Part shown: one piece after another, positions 51,679 through 60,222 of the stretch | Numbering within the stretch: the stretch's first letter is position 1 | Layout: each line of letters begins with the position of its first letter | Source of the DNA: CAYYKK01 sp046351395 | Lineage (GTDB): Bacteria; Myxococcota_A; Polyangia; Polyangiales; Polyangiaceae | Direction: 5' to 3' | Length of the DNA: 64,000 nucleotides | Assembly: GCA_046351395.1 (NCBI GenBank) | Contig: JAXLYP010000006.1 | Coordinates: 1 to 64,000 of the forward strand | The notes under the pieces: model-generated | What the model was told of the DNA's origin: nothing | Seen by the model: only the letters and a program-made list of their open reading frames with translations | Database searches by the model: none | Program-made: the position numbers and the translations under genes

Positions 51679-52989
51679 TCACTTCTCGGTCGCGCCCGTC
51701 AGCTTCGCGTCGTGCTCGCGGAAGCGCTCCACGAGCGTGCGGACCAGCAGGCCCTCCCAGGTGTCGACCGCGAGCCGCTCGTCGATGTCGTCGCGCGAGA
51801 TGACCATCACGGTCACCTCGGTCACGGCCTCGACCGTGGCGGATCGAGGCGCTTCGCCGAGGATCGCCGCTTCGCCGAAGATCGAGCCCGAGCGCATCCG
51901 CCGGAGGACGCGCTTGGATCCGTCGACGGTCTTGTAGACCTCGCACTCTCCGCGCGTGAGGATGTACGCGCAGTCCGCGACCTCGCCCTCTCGCACGATC
52001 CGGGCGCCCGGGGCGAACGTCTGGACGGGCATGTGGTGGCCGCGGCGCACGAACTCGCGCACCTGGGTCGCGATCTCTTCGGCCGACCGGTACCGGTCGT
52101 CGGGATGCTTCGACATGGCCTTCGCGATCACGCGCGCGAGCCTCCGCGGCACGTAGAAGTCGCGGCCGACGTCCGCCGGGGTGAAGCGGCACTCGCGCGC
52201 CAGCTCGGCGACCTCCTCGGGCGTGCCCACGTACGGGGGCTTGCCGGTGACGATCTCGTAGAGCATCGCGCCGAGCGCGAAGATGTCCGCGCGCTCGTCG
52301 ACGTCCGGGAAGCGCGTCGCCTGCTCGGGCGCCATGTAGCTCATCGTCCCGTCGGCCGTCTCTCGCGCGCGGCCGAGCGGGCTCCGCGGCCCACGGGGGA
52401 CGTCCACCGCGTCGGGGTGGTTGCGCATCACCTTCGCGAGCCCCCAATCCATCACGTAGACCTCGCCGAACGTCCCCACCATGACGTTCGCGGTCTTGAG
52501 ATCGCGATGCACCACGCCGCGGCTGTGCGCGAAGCCGACCGCGTCGCAGACCTTCAGGAACGCCTCGAGTCCGAGCGTGAGCCGGTGCGGGTTCCCAGGG
52601 GGGAGATCGGGATCCCGCAAGATCGTGAAGAGCGTCTTGCCCTCGATGACCGGCATCGTGAAGTAGACGGTCCCGCGCGCGTCCCGCCCGAGATCGAAGA
52701 GCGGCAGGATGTTCGGGTGCGTGAGCTGGCCCATCACGAGCGCCTCTTCGACGAACGTCTGGAGCATGATGGGCTCCTGCGAGAGCGTCGAGTTGAGGAG
52801 CTTCACGGCGACCTTTCGCCGGATCGCGAGATCCCGCACCTGGCGGACCGTCCCCATGCCGCCGACGCCGAGCACACCGCGATCCTCGTAGCGCTCGGGC
52901 TCGTCCAGCGAGGGGTGGCCCGCGTCGTCGGACGCCGGATCGGGGGGCTCGCCGTGGAGCACCGTGTGCAGCCAGTCGAGGTGTCGCAT
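51679..52989 (-). CDS. Ser/Thr protein kinase fused to a cyclic-nucleotide-binding domain (convergent)
   Basis: 436 residues from MRHLDWLHTVLHGEPP; upstream frame lacks coding signal. Kinase about 38-310: GVGGMGTVRQV, VAVKLL, VVHRDLKTANVMVG, VMDWGLAKVM (DWG in place of DFG), and SYMAPEQAT. The cNMP-binding domain follows (about 318-425: MPVQTFAPGARIVREGEVADCAYILTRGECEVYK, SGSIFGEAAILGEAPRSATVEAV). It has the same architecture as the facing kinase but is clearly diverged. DWG occurs in other bacterial STKs. Convergent stops are only 15 bp apart. Confidence 0.9.
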   Translation of the reverse strand: MRHLDWLHTVLHGEPPDPASDDAGHPSLDEPERYEDRGVLGVGGMGTVRQVRDLAIRRKVAVKLLNSTLSQEPIMLQTFVEEALVMGQLTHPNILPLFDLGRDARGTVYFTMPVIEGKTLFTILRDPDLPPGNPHRLTLGLEAFLKVCDAVGFAHSRGVVHRDLKTANVMVGTFGEVYVMDWGLAKVMRNHPDAVDVPRGPRSPLGRARETADGTMSYMAPEQATRFPDVDERADIFALGAMLYEIVTGKPPYVGTPEEVAELARECRFTPADVGRDFYVPRRLARVIAKAMSKHPDDRYRSAEEIATQVREFVRRGHHMPVQTFAPGARIVREGEVADCAYILTRGECEVYKTVDGSKRVLRRMRSGSIFGEAAILGEAPRSATVEAVTEVTVMVISRDDIDERLAVDTWEGLLVRTLVERFREHDAKLTGATEK

Positions 52990-53117
52990 CGCGAGCGCGA
53001 GGCTACTCGAAAACGAGCGCCCGGCGCGCGCGGCGAGCCTTGCTGATACGCGCGGAAGTACCTTACCTTCGCGCGCGAAGGGGGCGCGTTCGCCGGTCCT
53101 CTTGGGAGGATCGCGCG

Positions 53118-54626
53118 ATGTCCGAACGTACGCATCGACATGTGGTCGCCGACGCAGCGACCGCGCCACGCCCGAGGCGCGCCGCGCCGGAGAAGGAGCG
53201 CGCGGCGAAGAAGAAGCCGACCAAGCCGCGGCCGCACGGGCACACCGAGCTGCCGCCCCAGCCCGCGGAGATGTCGGGGCGCGACTACCTCATCATGCTC
53301 CTCCACATCGGCGCCGAGATCGAGCACGCGCTGATGGTCGAGTACCTCTACGCCGCGTACTCGCTCGGAGGCTCAGGCGTCGGCGCGCGCGGCGACACCG
53401 TGCGGGAGTGGCAAGACCAGTTCGTCACGGTCGCGCGCGAGGAGATGGGGCACCTGCTCACCGTGCAGAACGCGCTCCTCCTCGTCGGCGGCCCGGTCTC
53501 GTTCGAGCGCGACGACTACCCGTGGAGTAGCCCGTTCTGCTCGTTCGACTTCGAGCTCGAACCGCTGACGCTCGGGTCGCTCGCGAAGTACGTCTACACC
53601 GAGATGCCCCCACCCGAGTCGCTCGAGCGCGAGGAGGACAAGGAGACCGTCGCCGCAGTCGAGAAGCTCGTGGGGTCCTTCGCGCGCGCCCCCGTCGGCG
53701 AGCTCTACGAGCGCATCATCGAGCTCGTGAGCGACCCGCGCGTCATCCCGGACTCGGCGTTCCAGGCCGGGTCGTACGCGCACCAGATGAACTGGGACGA
53801 GTGGGGGCGAGGCTATCGTCCGGACTCGCACAAGCCGTACGCGAAGAACCCGGACGTGCCGCCGCCCCACGCGCGGCGAGCCACGGTCATCGTCGAGAAG
53901 TGCGCGACGCGCACCGAGCTCGTCTCGACCCTCCGCGAGATCGCGAGCCAAGGCGAGGCGGAGCACCTGCGATCGAACGCGAAGTCCGAGGCCTCCCACT
54001 TCGACCGCTTCGCGCACATGTTCCGCGCGTACCAAGCGATCCTCGCGGAGGACCCTGCCTTCGTGCCCGCGCGTCGTGTGCCGAAGAACCCCGTCGTCGC
54101 GCCGGACGAGGCGTACGCGCCGCGCGGCGCCGCGGCCATCACCTGCGAGGAGTCGCGCGCCTGGGCGAGCCTCTTCAACGTGCGCTACCGAATGCTCCTC
54201 ACGCTCCTCACGTCCGCGTGCAGTGGGCCGCGGGACATGCCGGCGCTGCTCACCGTGCGACGCGCGCCCCTCATCGCGCGCATCTTCGGTGAGATGTACA
54301 ACCTGAAGGCGATCGCGAACGTGCTCGTGCGCTTGCCGCTCGGCGATCCGAAGAAGCCGGAGCGCGCGGGGCCCCCGTTCCAGATGCCGTACACGCTCGT
54401 CCCCCCTGCGCCCGAGGCGAACTTCTGGCGGCTCCAGCGCGATCTCCTCGCGACGAGCGGGACGATGGTCGACGATCTCCTCGACCGCGCCGGCCGAGCG
54501 GGCACGCACCTGCCGGCCGACGGGCTGCACTACCTGAGGGCGCTCCGCGAGACGGACGCCGCGTCGGCCGCGTGGATCGACCTGGTCCTCGCCGAGCTCA
54601 CCCCGGGCCGAAGGACGAAGCCATGA
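53118..54626 (+). CDS. ferritin-like protein (VioB/iminophenyl-pyruvate dimer synthase-type)
   Basis: 502 residues; GGGAGGA lies 8 nt before the ATG. An Arg/Lys/Pro-rich N-terminus (about 1-45) precedes a ferritin-like four-helix domain: HIGAEIEHALMVEYLYAAYSLGG, FVTVAREEMGHLLTVQNALLLVGG and a later ASQGEAEHLR..SEASHFDRFAHMF. Two ExxH pairs fit a metal site. This domain is the PF12902-type unit found in VioB/RebD-like iminophenyl-pyruvate dimer synthases, often fused to other modules; here it stands alone. Its stop overlaps the LodA-like gene (ATGA). It may process the product imine/peroxide of the oxidase; that is inference. Confidence 0.78.
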   Translation: MSERTHRHVVADAATAPRPRRAAPEKERAAKKKPTKPRPHGHTELPPQPAEMSGRDYLIMLLHIGAEIEHALMVEYLYAAYSLGGSGVGARGDTVREWQDQFVTVAREEMGHLLTVQNALLLVGGPVSFERDDYPWSSPFCSFDFELEPLTLGSLAKYVYTEMPPPESLEREEDKETVAAVEKLVGSFARAPVGELYERIIELVSDPRVIPDSAFQAGSYAHQMNWDEWGRGYRPDSHKPYAKNPDVPPPHARRATVIVEKCATRTELVSTLREIASQGEAEHLRSNAKSEASHFDRFAHMFRAYQAILAEDPAFVPARRVPKNPVVAPDEAYAPRGAAAITCEESRAWASLFNVRYRMLLTLLTSACSGPRDMPALLTVRRAPLIARIFGEMYNLKAIANVLVRLPLGDPKKPERAGPPFQMPYTLVPPAPEANFWRLQRDLLATSGTMVDDLLDRAGRAGTHLPADGLHYLRALRETDAASAAWIDLVLAELTPGRRTKP

Positions 54627-56980
54627 CGATCCGAGAACTCCGCGTCCTCCCACCGTTCGCGATCGGGAGGCTCGGCTCGGCCGAGGACCCCCTCGACAAC
54701 TTCACGATCCTGAGCGATGCCGAACGGCCGCTCGGCTTTCGCAAGATCGTCCCGCAGCCCACGCTCGTCGTGGACGAAGCGACGGGCGAGATCAGCCGCG
54801 TGCACACCCCCGAGCGGATCGAGTTCAAGACCGCCGAGGGCAAGATCCGCCCCGTCGCGCCGTTCATCGAGGTGTGGGCGCGCGTCGACGACGAGAAGGA
54901 GTTCGTCCCGCTGACGACCGCGCTGCTCGCCGCGCACGGCGCGAGCGCGCGCGATCTCTCGTTCCGGGTGCGCGTCGGCAACCGGAAGGTCGAGCGCCGC
55001 ACCGGACACGCGGGCGATCGCGTCGAGGCGAGCGTCACGTTCGCGGACCACGCGCCGCACGCCCTGCACGGCCACAGCCCCCACTTCCTCTCGCCCGAGC
55101 GATTCATCGACTTCGGGCGCGTGCGGTTCATCAAGCCGAACAAGAAGCACCCGGAGATCCGCCTCCGCTTCACGCCCGCGAAGGGCCTCATCTACGGGCC
55201 GAAGCTCACGGCGAAGGAGATCGAGGAGATGCGCGCGGCGGATCCGAGCGTGACGAACCTCCACGTGGTGCCGGACGAGCTCGCCGTCTACGACAAGAAG
55301 AAGGGGTGGTGGAAGTTCTCCATCCCGCCCGAGGTGCGGAACGCGGATCCCAACGTCGACAAGTTCTACAACGAGACGCTCCCGCCCGCGCTCTTCGCGA
55401 TCATCCCGCCCGGGCCGGTTTGGCTGAACAACAACATCGCCGTGAGCCGCGGATACCTGGACGACGCGTGCGACGGGACGGTGGAGGTGACGCTCGCGTC
55501 GAAGAAGGGCGAAGAGATCTCCGCGATGGGCCGCGTCGTCGTGGGGCCGCCCGCGCTCGTGCCGGACTCGCTCTTCGTGAGGAGCCTCGCGGACGATCTG
55601 GATCAGGTCATCTTCGGGCCGGACGTCCCCGCGGACGAGCCCGACGCGGTCACGCGCGCGCGCGCGGAGGACATCGTTCGGCGCGCGTTCGAGACGGTGC
55701 GGTTCCTCAACGTCGCCGTGATGAACGGGAACCCGGTGCAGGGCCGCGATCCGCTCGACATCGACACGATGCCGGCGGAGGAGGCGTTCGACGTCTATCG
55801 ACTGATGCGGCCGGTGTTCGCGCCCCACACGGCCGACACGCTCTCGATCATGGGCCTGCACCAGAAGGTGTATTCGACGCTCCGCGCGGGCGCGGCGCCG
55901 TGGTTCCCGCGCCTGCTCCGGCGCCCCGAGGAGGTCGGGGACTTCACCGACGGCGGGCGCCGAAAGATGCCCGCGCTCATGGCGGGCGCGGACGGGAACT
56001 ACCTCGCGCTCACGCGCCGCCAGATCGACACGATCGTCCGCGCGTCGACGCGAACGCGGGACGAGGGCGGCGTCGACGGGACGATCGAGGCCGACCGCGA
56101 TCCGGTGCGCCTCGTTCCTCGCAACGCGTCCGCGAAGAGCCCGGCGCGGCGGGCGGCGGACTTGCACTTCGTCGCGCGGGGCAACCCCGTGAGCTCGCGG
56201 CCGGTCACCTCGATCGGCAACTGCACCCCCGGACTCGAGGTCGACTTCCGCTTCGTGTGGCGGCGAATGTTCGAGGGCATCGAGCTCCGCGAGTACGACA
56301 ACCTCGTCATGTCCGAGGCTCCCGAACACGCGGCGCTCCACTTCCATCGACTGCTCCGCGTGGAGTGGGACGCGGCGGACGGCGTGCGCGGCTTCGACAC
56401 GATGACGACGCAGATCGGCCCGAACCCGTACAACACGGCGACGGAGTCCGTCGTCCTCTCGTACGAGGCGAACCCGAACGGCGTCGCGCCGCTCGAGTGG
56501 TCCAACCTGCTCGCCCGCATGATCCACGAGCGCACGGGGAAGGGCGTGCGCTGCTTCTTCACGAAGGAGCGCGCCGAGCTCGACAACCCGAAGTGGGACG
56601 AGAAGCTGCGCGCCGAGTACATCGCCAAGGAGCTCCGGGTGCGCCCGTTCTTCGAGGGCGACACGGCCGTGATCTCACCCGCGCTCGCGCAGCCCGGCGA
56701 GCTCACGCAGGGCCTCTGCTCCCCGTGGCAGAACGACTACCGCGAGTGCTCTTGCTACTACTGGGCCGCCGCGCGCCCGGACTTCGTGAACGTCGAGGCG
56801 TCCGCGGCAGGAAGCAGCGTCGGGGACAACTGGCTGCAGAAGGTGCACGACGGCGAGTACGTCCCGGACGACTACTCCGACGAGCGACTCGTGCTCTATG
56901 ACGATCTGTTCAACGAGTGGGAGAAGTGGCTCCGCTTCGCGATCGAGGGCAAGGACGGCCCGGGTGAGGCCAAAGGGTGA
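54623..56980 (+). CDS. LodA/GoxA-like cysteine tryptophylquinone (CTQ) amino-acid oxidase
   Basis: 785 residues, family-typical length. The N-terminus IRELRVLPPFAIGRLGSAEDPLDNF matches LodA-like proteins. The C-terminal cofactor region is clear: GELTQGLCSPWQNDYRECSCYYWAAARPD. By comparison with LodA, Asp705 and Cys709 (WQNDYREC) match Asp512 and Cys516, where Cys is cross-linked to a Trp. Trp737 (GDNWLQK), Trp766 and Trp769 are downstream candidates, and the exact partner cannot be set without alignment. LodA-type enzymes oxidise an amino acid to its keto acid with ammonia and peroxide, often antibacterial. Substrate unknown here. Its stop overlaps the radical SAM gene (GTGA). Confidence 0.85.
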   Translation: MTIRELRVLPPFAIGRLGSAEDPLDNFTILSDAERPLGFRKIVPQPTLVVDEATGEISRVHTPERIEFKTAEGKIRPVAPFIEVWARVDDEKEFVPLTTALLAAHGASARDLSFRVRVGNRKVERRTGHAGDRVEASVTFADHAPHALHGHSPHFLSPERFIDFGRVRFIKPNKKHPEIRLRFTPAKGLIYGPKLTAKEIEEMRAADPSVTNLHVVPDELAVYDKKKGWWKFSIPPEVRNADPNVDKFYNETLPPALFAIIPPGPVWLNNNIAVSRGYLDDACDGTVEVTLASKKGEEISAMGRVVVGPPALVPDSLFVRSLADDLDQVIFGPDVPADEPDAVTRARAEDIVRRAFETVRFLNVAVMNGNPVQGRDPLDIDTMPAEEAFDVYRLMRPVFAPHTADTLSIMGLHQKVYSTLRAGAAPWFPRLLRRPEEVGDFTDGGRRKMPALMAGADGNYLALTRRQIDTIVRASTRTRDEGGVDGTIEADRDPVRLVPRNASAKSPARRAADLHFVARGNPVSSRPVTSIGNCTPGLEVDFRFVWRRMFEGIELREYDNLVMSEAPEHAALHFHRLLRVEWDAADGVRGFDTMTTQIGPNPYNTATESVVLSYEANPNGVAPLEWSNLLARMIHERTGKGVRCFFTKERAELDNPKWDEKLRAEYIAKELRVRPFFEGDTAVISPALAQPGELTQGLCSPWQNDYRECSCYYWAAARPDFVNVEASAAGSSVGDNWLQKVHDGEYVPDDYSDERLVLYDDLFNEWEKWLRFAIEGKDGPGEAKG

Positions 56981-58287
56981 CGACCGCGAGCGGCCTCGCC
57001 GCGGCGAGCGCGCCGCGCTCCCCCTCGGTCCACCTCTTCTCGACGGAGGCGGGCGCGCACGTCTTCTTGCCGGACGGGAGCCGCCTCTTCGACGCGGACG
57101 CGAGGCTCGCGGAGCGCTTCGAGGCGGCGATCGCGAACGACGGCGTGGACGCCTTGCTCGACGAGCTCGGCGTCCGCGGCGACCCGTACGTCGACGACGC
57201 GCCGCTCGAGGCGCCCCCCATACACGCGCTGTCGCTCGCGATCGCCCAGAAGTGCAACCTCGGCTGCACCTACTGCTACGCCCAGCAGGGCCAGTTCGGC
57301 GGCGACGCGAAGAACATGGAGCGCGAGGCCGCGGAGCGCGCCGTGGATCTGCTCGTGAATGGCGCGGCGCCGGGGGCGCGGCTGAACCTCGCGTTCCTCG
57401 GCGGGGAGCCGCTCGCGAACCGAGCGCTCCTCCGTGAGACGACGCGGCGCGCGGCCGCGATGGCGCGCGAGCGCGGCGTGACGATGGGGTTCTCGATCAC
57501 GACGAACGGCACGCTGCTGACGGCGGAGGACGCGGACTTCTTCGAGGAGTTCGGCTTCGCGGTGACCGTGAGCCTCGACGGGCCGCGCAAGGTGCACGAC
57601 AAGCTGCGGCCCTTCCAGAGCGGCAAGGGCAGCTTCGATCGCATCCTGACGAACGTCACTCCGATGCTCGAGAGGCAGCGGCGCATGCAGGTCGGCGCGC
57701 GCGTCACGGTGACGCCGGACAATCTCCGCCTTCGCGAGACGCTCGACGAGTTCGTCGACGCCGGGTTCCACACGGTCGGCTTCTCCCCGATGCTCCGGTC
57801 CCCGAGCGGCGCGGGAGAGCTCTCGAGCGCGGAGGTCGAGCCCCTGCTCTCCGCGATGATCGAGTGCGGGCGCGAGTTCGAGCGGCGCACCCTCGCGCGC
57901 GAGCCTTACCCGTTCGCGAACATGTTGAGCGCGATGAAGGAGATCGCGCGCGGGACGCATCGGCCGTATCCCTGCGGCGCGGGGGCGGGCTACCTCGGCG
58001 TCTCGGCCGACGGCGACCTCGCGGCGTGCCACCGGTTCGTGGGCGACGAGGATGGCGCGATGGGCTCCGTGAAGACGGGCGTCGACGCGACCCGGCGCGC
58101 CGCGTGGCTCCGCGACCGTCACGTGCATCGTCAAGAGCCTTGTCGATCGTGCTGGGCCCGGTACCTCTGCGGAGGCGGCTGTCACCACGAGGTGATCGCG
58201 CGTGGCCGGCCCGCGTGCGACTACATCCGAGGCTGGCTCCACTATTGTCTGGGCGCCTATTTGCGCCTCACCCCGCGCGCCGGATGA
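56977..58287 (+). CDS. radical SAM/SPASM peptide-modifying enzyme (QhpD-like)
   Basis: 436 residues from a GTG overlapping the LodA-like stop. An N-terminal ~75-residue segment (SVHLFSTEAGAHVFLPDGSRLFDAD) precedes the radical SAM cluster motif CNLGCTYC (Cys93, Cys97, Cys100), GGEPLAN, TNGTLLT and SLDGP. The C-terminal SPASM domain has PCGAGAGYLGVSADGDLAACHRF, then CRSCWARYLCGGGC (Cys389, 392, 398, 402) and Cys414 and Cys424, enough for two auxiliary iron-sulfur clusters. QhpD uses this type of enzyme to make Cys thioether links in QHNDH. Its place between LodA and a LodB-like flavoprotein suggests it modifies the oxidase. Confidence 0.88.
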   Translation: MTTASGLAAASAPRSPSVHLFSTEAGAHVFLPDGSRLFDADARLAERFEAAIANDGVDALLDELGVRGDPYVDDAPLEAPPIHALSLAIAQKCNLGCTYCYAQQGQFGGDAKNMEREAAERAVDLLVNGAAPGARLNLAFLGGEPLANRALLRETTRRAAAMARERGVTMGFSITTNGTLLTAEDADFFEEFGFAVTVSLDGPRKVHDKLRPFQSGKGSFDRILTNVTPMLERQRRMQVGARVTVTPDNLRLRETLDEFVDAGFHTVGFSPMLRSPSGAGELSSAEVEPLLSAMIECGREFERRTLAREPYPFANMLSAMKEIARGTHRPYPCGAGAGYLGVSADGDLAACHRFVGDEDGAMGSVKTGVDATRRAAWLRDRHVHRQEPCRSCWARYLCGGGCHHEVIARGRPACDYIRGWLHYCLGAYLRLTPRAG

Positions 58288-59755
58288 CCGCGCGCCTCCT
58301 CGCCGACGTGGCGGTCGTGGGCGCGGGGCCCGCGGGGTCGGTGTTCGCCACGCGGATGGCGATGCTCGGGCACGAGGTGACGATCTTGGAGGGCGCGGCG
58401 TTCCCTCGTCCCCGACTCGGGGAGTCGCTGTCGCCGGGGGTCCTGCCGATGCTCGACTCCATGGGCGCGCTCGCCGCGACCGACTCGGCCGGAGTCCGCG
58501 GACGGAGGCTCGGCAGTTCGACCGTGTTTGGCGCCCTGGGATTCCCGCGCGTGCGGAGCGTCGCCACGAACTGGGAGGGAGCGGAGACGGAGCGCGCGGA
58601 TCCGCGCGCCGAGGGCCTGCTCGTCGATCGCAGCGTGTTCGACGCGCTCCTCCTCGAGCACGCGAGGCGCGCGGGCGCGCGGGTGCTCCAGCCCGCGTTC
58701 GTGCGGCGCGCGCGCGGCGGCGGAGGGCTGGCTCCTCGAGGTCGAGCGCGCGGGCTCGCGTGGAGCTCCACACGGCTTTCCTCGCGGACGCGAGCGGTCG
58801 CGCGTCGCGGCTCGCGCGCCGCAGGCAGAGCGGTCCCGGGACGTTCGCGCTCTACGGGTACTTTCGCGGCCCTGCGTTGCCGCAGCGCCCCCGCATCGAA
58901 GCGCGCCCAGAGGGGTGGTGTTGGGGCGTCCCGATCCCGGACGGTACTTACAACGCGCTCGTCTTTCTCGACCCCGCGCGCGTTCGGGGCGCCGGGCGCA
59001 AATCGCTCGACGAGCTCCTGAAGGGACTCCTCGAGGGCAGCGCGCTCGGCCGTGACCTCGTCGGCGCCGAGCTCGTGCGCCCGGTGCGCGCCGCCGACGC
59101 GACGCCGTACGTCGACGAGGCGTGCGTCGGTCCGACCCGGATCCGCGTCGGGGATGCCGCGCTCGCGCTCGATCCCCTCTCGTCGAGCGGAGTGCAGAAG
59201 GCGATTCAGACCGCCCTGTCGGGCGCGATCGTCGCGAACACGCTCCTCCGACGTCCGGAGGCGTCGCTCTTCGCGTCGGCGTTCCACCGCGGCGCGGTCG
59301 AACGAGCCGCCGAGCGGCACCGCGCGTGGTCCTCGGAGCACTACGCCACAGGAATGTCTGCGAACCGATACGACGGCGCGTTCTGGCGCGCGCGCGCAGC
59401 GGCGGCGCCGACCGCGGCCGCTCCGAGGCCCCTCGACCTTCCCGCGGTCGACTGTCCGTTGCGATTCTCCGCGGAGGCCGCGTGGAGGGATGTGCCGTGT
59501 CTCGGCGAGGCGTTCGTCGAGGTCCAGCGCGCGCTCGAGCACCCGCGTTTGGACGGTCCGATCGCCTATCTCGGCGGCCATTCCCTGACGAGGTTGCTCG
59601 AAGGCGCGCCCGACGGATGGTCTGCGCGCGACTACGTTCGCGCCTGGTCGAAGACCATGGCCCCCGACGCCGCCGCGTCGATCGCTCGCTGGCTGCTCAT
59701 GCGCGGCGTCCTCGAGCCCAGCGCGGAGCCCCGCCTTCGGGGCGACGCGGACTAG
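58284..59755 (+). CDS. LodB/QhpG-like FAD-dependent monooxygenase (interrupted by two frameshifts)
   Basis: The start ATG overlaps the radical SAM stop (ATGA). The N-terminal FAD fold (DVAVVGAGPAGSVFATRMAML) and LLVDRSVFDALLLEHARRAGARVLQP are in one frame to about 58710. AEGWLLEVERAGS reads in a second frame to about 58760. The rest is in a third: VELHTAFLADASGRASRL, RVGDAALALDPLSSSGVQKAIQ and a ~230-residue C-terminal part. Together they make a ~490-residue group-A flavin monooxygenase/halogenase-like protein, as LodB and QhpG are. Motifs on both sides are intact, so assembly indels are more likely than decay. LodB is needed to complete CTQ in LodA. Confidence 0.75.
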
Positions 59756-60222
59756 GGCTCCCGATCCCAACAGGGGCGGCGACGAAGCCGCCGATTCGTG
59801 AAGGAACGCCCCAGCGCCAGAGCCGCACGTTTTGCGCCTCTTCATGCCCTTTCCGTTTGGCGCGCCGGGCGCCTTCGCAGTTCTCCTTCTCCCGCTCGTG
59901 GGTGATCGGAATCGCCGTGCTGCGCGGTCAGCGCCACCTGCGCGGGTGCATTGGCGTTCACGCGCTCCGCAACCACGGCCTCCTCAATGGTCCGCGGAGT
60001 GTTCGGTGCTTCCGCTTGGACCGCCCGGGGCGGAGCCCCGCGCGACGACAAAGGTGGCGCTGACCGCGCAGCCCACGGACACCGCCGCGCCCAGCGCTGC
60101 GGTGTCGGCGCCTCCGAGCCCGTTCCGAAGCGGGGCCTCGGGGCTGAGCGACCCGAAGGAAGACCGAGCGAGCTACGGAGAAAAAAACTGATCGATTCTG
60201 CGCCCACCGCCACCACCCGTGC
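59756..60222. other. 467-bp intergenic region with a 21-bp inverted repeat
   Basis: No gene can be supported. Two perfect 21-bp arms (59919-59939 and 60052-60072; core GGTGGCGCTGACCGCGCAG) face each other across 112 bp. Both arms lie in sequence that translates to a 'CAVSAT'-like peptide on opposite strands, which hints at an inverted copy of one short coding fragment. The right end has a run of seven A residues before the RCC1 gene. Confidence 0.45.
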
